From Paenibacillus sp. (lineage in GTDB: Bacteria; Bacillota; Bacilli; Paenibacillales; Paenibacillaceae): a DNA stretch of 64,000 nt. Every line of letters begins with the position of its first letter. Position 1 is the first letter of the stretch. Shown piece after piece: positions 52,271-62,137 of the stretch. Location of the stretch: NCBI GenBank assembly GCA_023512345.1, contig JAILZT010000002.1:62001-126000 (forward strand). Reading direction: 5' to 3'. A program made the translations under genes and the position numbers. Below the pieces are notes generated by a model that was not told the DNA's origin, did no database searches, and saw only the letters and a list, made by a program, of their open reading frames with translations.

Positions 52271-53562
52271 GAACCGGCTTCCCCGCTTTCTTTTTTAGCA
52301 TAAGTATGAATGAGTTCGGAAAGGATGTCCACCGCCTGGTCAACCTCTTCTTTGCTAACATAGAGGTTCGGAAGAAGACGGATAACATTAGGTCCAGCGG
52401 TTACGAACAGCAGCCCTCGTTGTTGTCCAGCCAACACAATATCGCCTACTGGAGACTGACATTCGATCCCGATGAGCAGACCTTTACCACGGATATCCAG
52501 GACAAAGGAAGTATCGGCCAGTTTCTCTTTCAGAAGCCCCGTCAAGTATTCGCCCATTACCGCTGCGCGTTGTGGCAGTTCTTCTTCAAGCATTGTTTCG
52601 ATCGTTGCAGCCATCACGGCTGTCGCCAGTGGTGTTCCTCCGAAGGTTGTCGCGTGACTGCCTGCCGTGAATGCTTCTCGCAGGTATCCCTTAGCCAGCA
52701 TAGCACCTGCAGGGAATCCACTTGCAATCCCTTTTGCCAGCGTAAAAATATCCGGCTCAATTTCATAATGCTCATGCGCGAACAACTTGCCTGTACGACC
52801 CATTCCAGTCTGCACTTCATCTACAATAAGAAGCAGGCCGTGCTTTTTGCATAACTCGGATACAGCATTCAGGAACTCCGGCTGAACCTCCAGTACGCCG
52901 CCTTCTGCGAGTACCATCTCCAGCATAATGGCTGCCGTATTCTCACTTATAGCTGCTTCCAGCGCTGCAAGATCATGCAAGGGTACTGTTACAAAGCCTG
53001 CAGGGAGGGGGAGAAAGCCCTCTTTGACTTTTTGCTGTCCCGTAGCCGTTAGAGTAGCCAATGTACGTCCATGGAAGGACTGTTCAAAGGTAATCACCTC
53101 ATAGCGACCTGTACCTTTTACCTTTTGGTGATAACGGCGTGCCAGCTTAATTGCAGCTTCATTCGCCTCTGCACCACTGTTGCAAAAGAATACCTGATCC
53201 GCACAGCTGTTATCCGTTAGAAGTGTTGCGACTTTTTCCTGTCCAGGAATGTGGAACAAGTTCGAAACATGCCAAAGCGTATCGATTTGCTCTTTCAGCT
53301 TAGCACCGACTTTTTCCGGAGCGTGACCCAGACTGGTAACCGCTAATCCGCAAGTGAAATCCAGATATTTATTGCCCTTATCGTCCCAGACCCAACTGCC
53401 CTTGCCTTTAACCAAGCTAATGTCGTATCTAGCATAAGAAGGGAAAATAGCACTTTGTTTGTTTGTAGACACCGTTGCATTCTGCATACCTGATCCAGCC
53501 GACTCTGCCTGCTGCTGTACCCCTGCTAAGGAATCCTGTTCTGCTTGCGTAAGCTTGCTCAT
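52267..53562 (-). CDS. argD: Acetylornithine aminotransferase
   Basis: A 431-residue PLP-dependent class-III aminotransferase transferring the amino group from glutamate to N-acetylglutamate semialdehyde. Conserved parts: [41 protein letters not shown], and the PLP lysine in [15 protein letters not shown]. An N-terminal extension of about 30 residues rich in Gln/Ser precedes the conserved core (FPSYARYDI). It lies 57 bases after argB and overlaps argF by four bases. Confidence 0.95.
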   Translation of the reverse strand: MSKLTQAEQDSLAGVQQQAESAGSGMQNATVSTNKQSAIFPSYARYDISLVKGKGSWVWDDKGNKYLDFTCGLAVTSLGHAPEKVGAKLKEQIDTLWHVSNLFHIPGQEKVATLLTDNSCADQVFFCNSGAEANEAAIKLARRYHQKVKGTGRYEVITFEQSFHGRTLATLTATGQQKVKEGFLPLPAGFVTVPLHDLAALEAAISENTAAIMLEMVLAEGGVLEVQPEFLNAVSELCKKHGLLLIVDEVQTGMGRTGKLFAHEHYEIEPDIFTLAKGIASGFPAGAMLAKGYLREAFTAGSHATTFGGTPLATAVMAATIETMLEEELPQRAAVMGEYLTGLLKEKLADTSFVLDIRGKGLLIGIECQSPVGDIVLAGQQRGLLFVTAGPNVIRLLPNLYVSKEEVDQAVDILSELIHTYAKKESGEAGS

Positions 53563-53619
53563 TCTAAGTCACTCTCCCACCCTGCTTCTCCGGTTGCCCG
53601 GCCGGCAGTAAGTTTATTT

Positions 53620-54447
53620 TCACCGAATAATGCGTGTACCCAACTCTTCACCCTGCAGCACCCGACTAAGCACTTGAGGTTCTTTGCCATCTACGATGAC
53701 GACCTCCGACACACTGCCTTGAATACAATCCATAGCGGCACGCACTTTAGGAATCATGCCCCCGTAGATCTCCCCGCTATCAATTAAGTCTTCTATATTC
53801 TGTACCGTTACAGAAGGAAGAACAATCTTTTGCCCGTCTACAGTACGCATAATTCCCGGAACATCAGTTACTACTATCATTTTAGGTGACTTCACATGGG
53901 ATGCAACTGCACCAGCTGCTGTATCTGCATTAATGTTATAACGTTGACCCTGAGCATCTACACCAATGGGCGCAATCACAGGAATATATCCCATGGACAG
54001 GATACCCGTTACGATCTCGGCTTTCACCCCGGTTACTTCTCCAACGAGCCCCACCTCGGCGCTATTTGCAACAGGACGTGCTAGAATCAAATTGCCATCT
54101 TCGCCTGACAGGCCCAGCGCCTGCCCTCCACTGCCTTGGATACGTCGCACAATAGCTTTATTAATGCTACCTGCAAGTGTCATCTCCACCACATCTAACA
54201 CTTCTTCGGTCGTCACCCGCAGGCCATTAACGAAGGAGCTCTCAATGCCCAGCTTAGCTAGATTATCTGATATGGCAGGACCGCCACCGTGCACGATGAC
54301 AGGCTGAATACCCGACATTTGCAACTCCCGCAGATCCTCGAAAAATGAATCCGGGAGCGCCGCCAATGTACTGCCGCCACACTTCATAACGAACAAACCT
54401 TTAAAGCTTTCTTTTTTATTAGGATCAAGAGTCTCGCTTTGAGTCAT
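53620..54447 (-). CDS. argB: Acetylglutamate kinase
   Basis: A 275-residue amino-acid kinase. Key parts: phosphate-binding VMKCGGSTLA (Lys22 region), VIVHGGGPAISDNL, GINGLRVT-type (VNGLRVTTEEVLDVVEM), NINADTAAGAVA and VTDVPGI. The short type without the arginine-sensing N-terminal helix of feedback-inhibited kinases. Since argJ is present the pathway is cyclic, where control can fall on ArgJ or ArgB. ATG 54447 has AGGAAGGA about 12 bases upstream; 42 bases after argJ. Confidence 0.95.
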   Translation of the reverse strand: MTQSETLDPNKKESFKGLFVMKCGGSTLAALPDSFFEDLRELQMSGIQPVIVHGGGPAISDNLAKLGIESSFVNGLRVTTEEVLDVVEMTLAGSINKAIVRRIQGSGGQALGLSGEDGNLILARPVANSAEVGLVGEVTGVKAEIVTGILSMGYIPVIAPIGVDAQGQRYNINADTAAGAVASHVKSPKMIVVTDVPGIMRTVDGQKIVLPSVTVQNIEDLIDSGEIYGGMIPKVRAAMDCIQGSVSEVVIVDGKEPQVLSRVLQGEELGTRIIR

Positions 54448-54489
54448 GTTAGTTACCGGTCCTTCCTACTTGGCTTTATCAGTCACGTA

Positions 54490-55716
54490 TTAGGTACGAT
54501 ATGCCGCATTAATCCGCACATAATCATACGTAAGGTCGCAGCCCCACGCTGTTGCGGAACCGTCTCCATCCTGCAGAATTACCGTAATGAGCACCGAATC
54601 CCCTTGTAAATAAGCCAAAGCTTCTTCCTCATCAAAAGCAACCGGCTTCGACTGTGTCAGCACCTGGATGCTCCCAAGAGAAATATCCACTCGATCCGGC
54701 GATACCGGAACACCCGCACGACCTACCGCTGCAATAATCCGTCCCCAGTTCGCATCCGCTCCAAATACAGCAGATTTCACGAGACTGGAGCCTACCACCG
54801 TTTTTGCAATCGCACGTGCTGCATGCTCATCCACCGCTCCGTTGACGACCACCTCGATCAAATGAGCCGCACCTTCTCCATCGCGGGCAATTGATTTGGC
54901 TAAAGTCTGACACACATACGTAAATGCAGCAGCAAAAGCATCCCAATCCGGGTGAGATCTATTCAACGTGCCGTTGCCGGCAAACCCGCTAGCCATCGTA
55001 ATCAGCATATCGTTAGTACTCGTATCGCCATCCACCGTGATCATATTAAAAGTTACATCCGTGGCCTCACGCAACAGACTATGCAGCTCTTTCTGATCGA
55101 TCACTGCATCTGTAGTCATAAAACCCAGCATAGTCGCCATATTGGGATGAATCATTCCCGATCCCTTTGCAGCTCCTGCAATCGTCACTTCGACTCCGCC
55201 TACCAGAACCTTGACGCAGCATTCTTTTTTCACCAGATCCGTCGTTAAAATCGCTTGGCAAAATTCCTCCGCACCCTCTGCTCCGTCATCCAGCTTCTCG
55301 GGTAATTCGGAGATTCCTGTCCGGACACAATCCATTTTCAGCAACTCTCCAATAACGCCGGTCGAAGCTACTCCTACATCACTCTCATCTATGCCCAAGT
55401 GACGTGCTGTAGCAGCGCGCATCTCATATGCATCGGCTTCACCCTGTTCTCCGGTACAAGCATTGGCGTTACCACTATTCACTACAACTGCTTGCAGGAT
55501 GCCGTTCGCCAGACTTTCTCGGGTCACTTTAAGGGGTGCGGCCTGGAACACATTCATTGTATACACCGCTGCTGCCGTAGCTGGAACTTCGCACATAATG
55601 ACTGCGAGATCGTTACGTTCGGTTTTTTTCAAACCGCAGTGCAGTCCCCCTGATTTGAAGCCTTTAGGTGTAGTAATGCTCCCGCCTTCAACGACGGTGT
55701 ATAAATTCTCGCTCAT
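54490..55716 (-). CDS. argJ: Bifunctional ornithine acetyltransferase / N-acetylglutamate synthase
   Basis: A 408-residue precursor that cuts itself at the ATML site: GSGMIHPNMATMLGF, with Thr as the new N-terminal nucleophile of the beta chain. Other conserved parts: VVNSGNANACTGEQG, DGDTSTNDM and GADANWGRI. It recycles the acetyl group from acetylornithine to glutamate. Start ATG 55716 (MSENLYTVVEGG) gives the normal length; the longer frame would overlap argC. No argA gene is seen nearby, so ArgJ probably also supplies the first step. Confidence 0.95.
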   Translation of the reverse strand: MSENLYTVVEGGSITTPKGFKSGGLHCGLKKTERNDLAVIMCEVPATAAAVYTMNVFQAAPLKVTRESLANGILQAVVVNSGNANACTGEQGEADAYEMRAATARHLGIDESDVGVASTGVIGELLKMDCVRTGISELPEKLDDGAEGAEEFCQAILTTDLVKKECCVKVLVGGVEVTIAGAAKGSGMIHPNMATMLGFMTTDAVIDQKELHSLLREATDVTFNMITVDGDTSTNDMLITMASGFAGNGTLNRSHPDWDAFAAAFTYVCQTLAKSIARDGEGAAHLIEVVVNGAVDEHAARAIAKTVVGSSLVKSAVFGADANWGRIIAAVGRAGVPVSPDRVDISLGSIQVLTQSKPVAFDEEEALAYLQGDSVLITVILQDGDGSATAWGCDLTYDYVRINAAYRT

Positions 55717-55736
55717 GATATAGTTACCGCTGAATC

Positions 55737-56786
55737 CTATGGGTACACTGGTGTGTAGCCAAGTCCAAGGGTTTCCTCCCATCCCATCATCAAATTGAGG
55801 TTCTGAATCGCCTGCCCTGCTGCACCTTTTACAATATTATCAATAACAGACACAATGGTAACCCGCCCTGTTCGGGCATCCGTCGCAAATCCAATATCAC
55901 AATAGTTCGAACCACTGACTTCCTTAGTAGCTGGAAAAATCCCGGCATTTCTTATCCGGACATAGGGTCTCCCACTATAATACTTACGATATAAGTCCAC
56001 AAAATCCTGCTCGCTATATTTATCATTCATCCCGGCATAGATCGTCGCCATAATACCACGGGTCATCGGTACAAGATGTGTAGTGAAGGTAATCGTAACC
56101 TTTTCCCCTGCGATATCAGTGAGTACCTGCTCTATTTCCGGAATATGCTGATGTTTATTTATTTTATATGCTTTGAAATTCTCATTAATTTCTGCATAAT
56201 GGACCGTCAGACTAGTTCCACGACCTGCCCCGGACACGCCCGATTTGGCATCCACAATGATACTTTCAGGCTTTATCCAACCTGCTTCAATAGCCGGAAT
56301 AAGTCCTAGCAGAGTCGCGGTCGGATAGCAGCCCGGGTTCGAAATGAAATCCACACCTGCTGCACGCTCTCCATACACCTCGGATAGTCCGTAGACCGCC
56401 TGCTGCAAATAGACATCATCTGGAGCCGGATGTTTATACCATTGCTCATACTCTGCTCCATCCCGAAGCCTGAAGTCACCGGATAGATCCACGACCTTCA
56501 GCCCAGCATCCAGCAACTGCGGCACAAGCTTGGCACTCACTCCCGACGGCGTAGCCGTAAAAACAACATCCGCCCGACTAGCAATTTCCCCCGCTTCCAC
56601 ACCATCCAAATTCCGTTCCACAATCCCGGTCAGATGCGGAAAACCTTCCTCTATAGGCACCCCTGCACTTGATGAAGAAATGACCGAAGTGATCTCTACT
56701 TTTGGGTGACTTTGCAGCAGTCGAATCAACTCCACGCCCCCGTATCCCGTTGACCCCACTATCGCCGCCCTTAGCTTGCCTTCCAT
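55737..56786 (-). CDS. argC: N-acetyl-gamma-glutamyl-phosphate reductase
   Basis: A 349-residue NADP-dependent reductase. N-terminal nucleotide motif IVGSTGYGGVELIRLL, catalytic Cys in SNPGCYPTATLLGL and His in HLVPMTRGIMAT. Start choice: ATG 56786 has GTGGGG at good spacing; ATG 56792 and GTG 56798 are in frame but sit on that site. First gene of the argC-J-B-D-F-G-H run. Its promoter is overlapped by ARG-box-like sites, so the whole run is likely repressed by ArgR/AhrC with arginine. Confidence 0.94.
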   Translation of the reverse strand: MEGKLRAAIVGSTGYGGVELIRLLQSHPKVEITSVISSSSAGVPIEEGFPHLTGIVERNLDGVEAGEIASRADVVFTATPSGVSAKLVPQLLDAGLKVVDLSGDFRLRDGAEYEQWYKHPAPDDVYLQQAVYGLSEVYGERAAGVDFISNPGCYPTATLLGLIPAIEAGWIKPESIIVDAKSGVSGAGRGTSLTVHYAEINENFKAYKINKHQHIPEIEQVLTDIAGEKVTITFTTHLVPMTRGIMATIYAGMNDKYSEQDFVDLYRKYYSGRPYVRIRNAGIFPATKEVSGSNYCDIGFATDARTGRVTIVSVIDNIVKGAAGQAIQNLNLMMGWEETLGLGYTPVYP

Positions 56787-56862
56787 CGTCATCCCCACTT
56801 TCTGTTTCTATATACTCTCTCTTCACCGGATATCCAAATCATAATCAGCCGTTATGCAAGTA

Positions 56863-56897
56863 TGTATTATTATACAACCGGATTAATATAAATACAA
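56863..56897 (-). promoter_or_regulatory. arg operon promoter with two ARG-box-like operators
   Basis: On the minus strand: -35 TTGTAT (56892-56897), 17-bp spacer, -10 TATAAT (56869-56874). ARG box 1 TGTATTTATATTAA (56883-56896) overlaps the -35; ARG box 2 TGTATAATAATACA (56863-56876) covers the -10. Each matches TGAATWWWWATTCA at 12 of 14 positions, and the boxes are 20 bp apart, about two helical turns. Confidence 0.75.
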
Positions 56898-56917
56898 CGA
56901 TTGGGATTCATTCCTAT

Positions 56918-56970
56918 AAAAAAAAGAGAAGCGCCGCCTCTCCTTATTCAGGGATTTACGCTTCTCTTTT
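56918..56970 (-). terminator. Terminator of the yitT-like gene
   Basis: AAAAGAGAAGCG (56922-56933) pairs perfectly with CGCTTCTCTTTT (56959-56970), which includes the last codons of the gene. On the minus strand it is followed by eight T. Confidence 0.88.
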
Positions 56971-57840
56971 AAAACCTTCGCCCAGCACCTCATGAGCTTC
57001 CGTAATAATGACAAATGCCCCTGGGTCTACAGAGCGCACGATAGCCTTAAGCCTCGTAATCTCATTCTGCCCAACCACTACCATCAGCACTGTTCTATGA
57101 TCGCCTGTATAACCACCTTGAGCGTTCAGCTTCGTGAGCCCACGGTCCAAATCATGTAAAATAGCCTGAGAAATCCCCTCTGTTTCATCCGAAATAATAT
57201 AGGCAACTTTTGTATTACTGAAGCCTACTTCAAGTGTATTTATTACCCTGCCCGTTACGAACAGACCGATCAAAGCATAAAGAGCTTGCTCCATACCGAG
57301 TACAAAAGCAGCCAATGCAATTACCGTCCCGTCCAGCAGGACTACAGACATTGAAAAACTCAGTCCAGATATTTTCTGAATAATCTGAGCCAGAATGGTG
57401 AGACCACCGGTTGAGCCCCGTCCCCGGAACACAAGCCCCAGACCCAGACCCACGCCGATTCCACTGTATATAGAGGCCAGTAATGGATTACTCGTAGGAA
57501 CAGGGAAATCCCTGGTGATATAGATAAATAACGGTAACACAAAGCTGCCCAGCAAAGACCGCACTCCATATTGCTTACCTAGAAATAGCACCCCGAGAAC
57601 AAATAAAGGGATGTTAAGCGCCCATTGTGTAAAAGCAGGCTCAGCTCCCAACCACGACTCAGCTAATACAGACAAACCCGACACTCCACCTGAAGCAATC
57701 TTGTTAGGCAGCATAAAGATGTTAAAAGCAATCGCTGTAATAAGTGATCCTATAACAATCATGGTTATATCAACTGCATGTCGCACAGGCCCATTGAGCG
57801 GAATAAGCGGAGGCTTGCTGCGTGAATTTATTTTTTGCAT
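56956..57840 (-). CDS. YitT/YvjA-family membrane protein (DUF161-DUF2179)
   Basis: A 294-residue protein with about five spans in residues 20-190 (family marks ASGGVSGLSVL near residue 50 and GRGSTGGLTILAQI near 140). A cytoplasmic C-terminal DUF2179 domain follows (about 200-290; DPGAFVIITEAHEVLGEGF at the end). In B. subtilis the paralogue yvjA lies just after prfB, as here, supporting correspondence. Function unproven; the family includes proteins called YitT and 'membrane-anchored' pyruvate/serine transport candidates, but no substrate is established. Confidence 0.82.
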   Translation of the reverse strand: MQKINSRSKPPLIPLNGPVRHAVDITMIVIGSLITAIAFNIFMLPNKIASGGVSGLSVLAESWLGAEPAFTQWALNIPLFVLGVLFLGKQYGVRSLLGSFVLPLFIYITRDFPVPTSNPLLASIYSGIGVGLGLGLVFRGRGSTGGLTILAQIIQKISGLSFSMSVVLLDGTVIALAAFVLGMEQALYALIGLFVTGRVINTLEVGFSNTKVAYIISDETEGISQAILHDLDRGLTKLNAQGGYTGDHRTVLMVVVGQNEITRLKAIVRSVDPGAFVIITEAHEVLGEGFKREA

Positions 57841-57875
57841 GGAGAATCTCCTTCAGATGTGATCTTGCCTTATGC

Positions 57876-57906
57876 TAAAAATCCTACGTATCCTAGGATA
57901 CGCAGG
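57876..57906 (-). terminator. Terminator of prfB
   Basis: Near-perfect palindrome around CCTAGG, with CCTACGTATCCT (57883-57894) pairing with AGGATACGCAGG (57895-57906). On the minus strand it is followed by ATTTTTAG. Confidence 0.75.
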
Positions 57907-57919
57907 AATCATACGATCT

Positions 57920-59033
57920 TTATTCAGCCTCAGTCTTAATCTGGCTACGCAAATAACCATCAATAAAAGGATCCAAATCGCCGTCCATTACCGCGCCTGT
58001 ATTGCCCGTCTCCACTGAAGTACGGTGATCCTTCACCATACTATAGGGATGGAATACATAGGACCGAATCTGACTTCCCCAAGCAATATCCGATTGATCA
58101 CCACGGATCTCATCCAACTGCTGCTGCTGCTCTTGCAACTTGCGCTCATAGAGCTTGGAACGCAACATCGTCATGGCCTGTTCCCGGTTCTTGATCTGGG
58201 AGCGCTCGTTCTGACAGGTTACTACAACCCCGGAGGGTATGTGAGTAATCCGCACAGCAGAGTCAGTCGTGTTAATGTGCTGTCCGCCAGCTCCAGTCGC
58301 ACGGTACGTATCGATTTTCAAATCCTCTGTACGGATTTCCACTTCGATATCCTCTTTAATTTCAGGTACAACATCACAGGACACGAATGAAGTGTGGCGT
58401 CGACCCGAGGAGTCAAACGGAGAAATACGCACTAGACGGTGTACGCCTTTTTCAGCTTTCAGGTATCCATAGGCATTAAAGCCTTTAATAAGAAGAGTTA
58501 CACTCTTGATCCCGGCCTCATCACCCGGCAAATAATCAAGAACTTCCACCTTGAATCCGTGTTTCTCCGACCAGCGGGTATACATACGTAACAGCATTTG
58601 GCCCCAGTCTTGCGATTCCGTACCCCCGGCTCCAGGATGCAGCTCCAGGATGGCATTGAGCTTATCATAAGGCTGATTCAGCAGCAGCTGTAATTCAAAC
58701 TCATCTACTTTAGCCAAAAGAGAACGAATAGAGGCTGCAGTTTCAGCCGCCAATTCATCATCGCCTTCTTCATCCGCAAGCTCCGTCATCATACTCGTAT
58801 CATCAAATTCCAGCTGCAGCTTCTCGTATTGATCGACAGAAGACTTCACAGCATTCATCTCAGCAATGATAGCCTGTGCCTTGTCAGGATCATCCCAGAA
58901 ACCGGGAGCAGCCATCTTCTCCTCGAAGTTAGCAATCATTTCCTGCTTGAGGTCTAAGTCAAAGTGACCCCCTAAGGTTGGTTAGTTTCTTGCCTATTTC
59001 ACGCAGGTCCTGTCTCACAGTAGGATCTATCAT
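57920..59033 (-). CDS. prfB: Peptide chain release factor 2, expressed by programmed +1 frameshift
   Basis: Two frames join into a 370-residue RF2. Frame 1 starts at ATG 59033 (AAAGGTG upstream) and reads [14 protein letters not shown]...LRGSL, then an in-frame TGA at 58961-58959. A +1 shift at CTTTGAC continues as [16 protein letters not shown] to the stop at 57920. RF2 hallmarks: the tripeptide SPF in [10 protein letters not shown], which reads UGA/UAA, and the GGQ in [14 protein letters not shown] for peptide release. The shift is autoregulatory: when RF2 is scarce, ribosomes pause at UGA and slip. Not a pseudogene. It follows secA, as in B. subtilis. Confidence 0.96.
58959..58973 (-). promoter_or_regulatory. 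Programmed +1 ribosomal frameshift site in prfB
   Basis: Minus strand reads AGG GGG TCA CTT TGA C. A Shine-Dalgarno-like AGGGGG (58968-58973) lies three bases before the slippery CTT followed by the UGA stop and C, the same arrangement as the E. coli prfB site (AGGGGGTATCTTTGAC). Confidence 0.95.
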
Positions 59034-59095
59034 ATGGTCACTTCACCTTTCAAAAGTAAGTTGTTGCGTCTGCCGCAGTTGGACATTAGGGAGAA

Positions 59096-59253
59096 CTGGT
59101 GATACATTGCCGCTCACTGGCGGATTGTTCTTCCGATTGCTGTTATCCTCAGATTCCTTCAATTATACACCGCTAGCGGTTGGAATCTGAGGATAAAGGC
59201 AAACGCTACGCTTCTACAGAACAATTCCGCCTGCTCCGCTATCCTATCACCGG
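59096..59253. repeat. Structured intergenic element (copy 2), long imperfect inverted repeat
   Basis: 158 bp between secA and prfB. Inner arms TTATCCTCAGATTCC (59143-59157) and its exact complement (59182-59196) enclose palindrome CCGCTAGCGG (59170-59179). Outer parts also pair imperfectly: CTGGTGATA (59096-59104) with TATCACCGG (59245-59253), and GGCGGATTGTTCT with AGAACAATTCCGCC. It shares arm, linker and core-palindrome order with the element at 48138-48391 read in reverse. Confidence 0.65.
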
Positions 59254-59267
59254 AAAGACAAAAGTCC

Positions 59268-59318
59268 AAAAAAGCGGCTGGGCCGCAAACGGGGGAAGCC
59301 CCGGGCCCAGCCGCTTTT
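59268..59318 (-). terminator. Terminator of secA
   Basis: GCGGCTGGGCC (59274-59284) pairs with GGCCCAGCCGC (59304-59314) around an inner CGGGG-GAAG-CCCCG hairpin, flanked by A and T runs. Very stable and usable on either strand. Confidence 0.92.
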
Positions 59319-59364
59319 ATTGTCATCAAAGCTTAAGAACATTAAGAATACTGAATATGTTTTC

Positions 59365-61872
59365 TTATGCGTTCTGTCCATGGCAATTCTTATATTTCTT
59401 GCCGCTGCCGCATGGGCATGGATCGTTACGGCCAACGGTGGATTCTACGTGTACCGGACGCTTTTCAGCGGGTTCGGCATTTGTAGAGATTTTGTCTTCT
59501 TCAACAACGGATTGACGCTCTTGATTCGTCTCGATGTGCGCCTTCATAATATAAGTCGCAACTTCTTCTTGAATATTAGCGCTCATCTCATTGAACATTT
59601 GGAAGCCCTCGAACTGGTATTCGCGAAGTGGATCGGTGCCGCCGTAGGCACGAAGATGAATACCTTGACGAAGCTGATCCATCGCATCAATATGATCCAT
59701 CCATTTGCTATCTACAGAACGCAGTACGATAACCTTCTCGAATTCACGTACCAGTTCAGAACCAAGACGTTCTTCACGGGCAGCGTATTTCTCAAGAACA
59801 CGGGCAAAAATGTACTCGATGATTTCATCGGATTCCTTACCCCACAGATCATCACGAGTTAGCGTACCTTCATCCAACAGCTTACTGTTGACATAGTCGG
59901 CTACTTCTTGAAGTTCCCAGTTCTCAGGAATATCATCGCTGCAATGCGCTTCTACAACACGTTCAATAACAGGCTTGATCATCTCAAGCACAGTATCCTT
60001 AATATTGTCAGACTCCAGAATCTCACGGCGTTGTTTGTAGATAATCTCACGCTGTTGATTCATAACGTCATCATATTGCAGGACAACTTTACGGATATCA
60101 AAGTTATTGCCTTCTACCCGCTTCTGGGCAGATTCAACAGCACGGGTAATCATCCGGCTCTCAATAGGCTGATCTTCTTCAAAGCCAAGACGGTCCATCA
60201 TGTTCAGCACATTATCTGCACCAAAGCGTTTCATCAACTCATCACCAAGTGACAAGTAGAACTGTGTAGAACCAGGGTCACCTTGACGTCCGGCACGTCC
60301 GCGCAGTTGGTTATCAATACGGCGTGATTCATGACGCTCCGTACCAATAATATGCAGGCCTCCGAGTTCCGCTACACCCTCACCCAAGATAATGTCTGTT
60401 CCACGGCCAGCCATATTCGTCGCAATGGTTACCGTTCCGGGTTGCCCTGCATGCGAAATGATTTCTGCTTCCGCTTGGTGATGCTTGGCATTCAGTACTT
60501 GGTGTTTTACGCCTTTACGTTTCAGCATTTCCGATACAAGCTCAGAATTCTCAATAGACACTGTACCTACTAAGACCGGCTGATTTTTTTTGTGGCGCAC
60601 AAGAATTTCCTCTACAACGGCATTGAACTTGCCATTCTCACTCTTATAGACCACATCCGGTGCGTCCGCACGCTGATTGACCTTATTAGTAGGCACTTGA
60701 AGAACTTCAAGGCCATAAATTTTCTTGAACTCTTCTTCTTCCGTCTTCGCTGTACCCGTCATGCCGCCCAGCTTACGGTACATCCGGAAATAGTTCTGGA
60801 AGGTAATTGTAGCAAGAGTCATGCTCTCATTCTGTACCTCAATCTCTTCCTTCGATTCTATCGCCTGATGCAAGCCATCGCTGTAGCGTCGGCCAGCCAT
60901 TAAACGTCCTGTAAATTCATCAACAATAACAACCTCATCTTCTGTAACAACATAATCGACGTCGCGGCGCATAATAACATTTGCTTTGAGCGCCTGAACA
61001 ATATGATGATTAATAGTTACATTAGCTTGGTCGTAAAGATTTTCTACACCAAATGCTTTTTCAGCTCTAGCCACACCTTTTTCAGTTAAGGCAACGGCTT
61101 TTACTTTGATATCAACCGTATAATCTTCTTCGGCTGTCAATTTCTTCACGAAGCGATCGGCAGAGTAATACAGCTCTGTTGATTTCTCAGCTTGTCCTGA
61201 AATTATAAGGGGTGTCCGAGCTTCATCAATAAGGATAGAGTCCACTTCATCAATAATACAGAAATATAATGGGCGTTGTACCATCTGCTCTTTGTAGAGC
61301 ACCATGTTGTCACGCAAATAATCGAAGCCAAACTCATTGTTCGTGCCATACGTTACATCACAAGCGTAGGCGTCCTGTTTATCAGCATGGTCCATGCCTG
61401 TCAGGTTAACCCCAACTGTCATGCCCAGGAAGTTATAGATTTGTCCCATTTGGGCACTATCGCGTTGAGCCAAATAATCATTGACTGTAACGACGTGTAC
61501 ACCTTTACCAAGCAGTGCATTCAAGTAAACTGGCAATGTCCCCACCAGCGTCTTGCCCTCGCCTGTCTTCATCTCAGAGATTCTGCCTTCATGCAGAGCC
61601 ATACCGCCAACCAACTGCACATCAAAATGGCGCATGCCAAGTGTCCGTACAGATGCTTCACGTACAGTAGCAAAAGCCTCAGGAAGAAGTTCCTCCAGTG
61701 TTGCACCCTTTTCTATACGGGCACGAAATTCATCTGTCTTCGCCTTTAATTCATCATCAGAAAGCGCCTTAAATGTTGGCTCTAATCCATTAATGACTTC
61801 AACAGTTTTCATTAGACGTTTAACATCACGTTCATTGGTATCTCCAAATATCTTTTTAACAAGTCCTAGCAT
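59365..61872 (-). CDS. secA: Preprotein translocase ATPase SecA
   Basis: An 835-residue motor that drives proteins through SecYEG. NBD1 Walker A in [17 protein letters not shown] (near residue 105), Walker [18 protein letters not shown]. Preprotein cross-linking domain at about 230-370, NBD2 with [16 protein letters not shown] and [15 protein letters not shown], and a helical scaffold. C-terminal zinc SEC-C motif [16 protein letters not shown] for SecB/lipid or substrate contact. Standard length for Bacillales SecA1. Start ATG 61872 with AAAGGGG. It lies between hpf and prfB, as in B. subtilis. Confidence 0.97.
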   Translation of the reverse strand: MLGLVKKIFGDTNERDVKRLMKTVEVINGLEPTFKALSDDELKAKTDEFRARIEKGATLEELLPEAFATVREASVRTLGMRHFDVQLVGGMALHEGRISEMKTGEGKTLVGTLPVYLNALLGKGVHVVTVNDYLAQRDSAQMGQIYNFLGMTVGVNLTGMDHADKQDAYACDVTYGTNNEFGFDYLRDNMVLYKEQMVQRPLYFCIIDEVDSILIDEARTPLIISGQAEKSTELYYSADRFVKKLTAEEDYTVDIKVKAVALTEKGVARAEKAFGVENLYDQANVTINHHIVQALKANVIMRRDVDYVVTEDEVVIVDEFTGRLMAGRRYSDGLHQAIESKEEIEVQNESMTLATITFQNYFRMYRKLGGMTGTAKTEEEEFKKIYGLEVLQVPTNKVNQRADAPDVVYKSENGKFNAVVEEILVRHKKNQPVLVGTVSIENSELVSEMLKRKGVKHQVLNAKHHQAEAEIISHAGQPGTVTIATNMAGRGTDIILGEGVAELGGLHIIGTERHESRRIDNQLRGRAGRQGDPGSTQFYLSLGDELMKRFGADNVLNMMDRLGFEEDQPIESRMITRAVESAQKRVEGNNFDIRKVVLQYDDVMNQQREIIYKQRREILESDNIKDTVLEMIKPVIERVVEAHCSDDIPENWELQEVADYVNSKLLDEGTLTRDDLWGKESDEIIEYIFARVLEKYAAREERLGSELVREFEKVIVLRSVDSKWMDHIDAMDQLRQGIHLRAYGGTDPLREYQFEGFQMFNEMSANIQEEVATYIMKAHIETNQERQSVVEEDKISTNAEPAEKRPVHVESTVGRNDPCPCGSGKKYKNCHGQNA

Positions 61873-62034
61873 GGTTAACCCCTTTCATGCAACACAGATG
61901 GTGGAATCGAGCCCATCCTTACGAGATTGAAAGGGCCACAGGTAAAAAGTCGATTCCGCTGCTTCATAAATTGTAACAGTTTGTAAGAGAAGCCGCAATA
62001 CAGCAGCTATTAACATTCATTATATACGCACAAG

Positions 62035-62066
62035 AGCCCTATTCGCTTCACACGAATAGGGGCTCG
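62035..62066 (-). terminator. Hairpin terminator after hpf
   Basis: GAGCCCTATTCG (62035-62046) pairs with CGAATAGGGGCTC (62054-62066) with one bulged G. The minus-strand tail is T-poor (TTGTGCG), so termination may be partial into secA. The rest of 61873-62137 holds no gene. Confidence 0.6.
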
Positions 62067-62137
62067 ATTAATTATTTTCATTTGGGATAAGCTATAAGGC
62101 CTTTATAACACCATTTACAAACTTACAGAAAGTCTGA

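Noticed and set aside
58939..59033. prfB as a frameshifted pseudogene
   Set aside because: The shift sits precisely at the conserved AGGGGG-nnn-CTTTGAC programmed site and both parts are otherwise intact.
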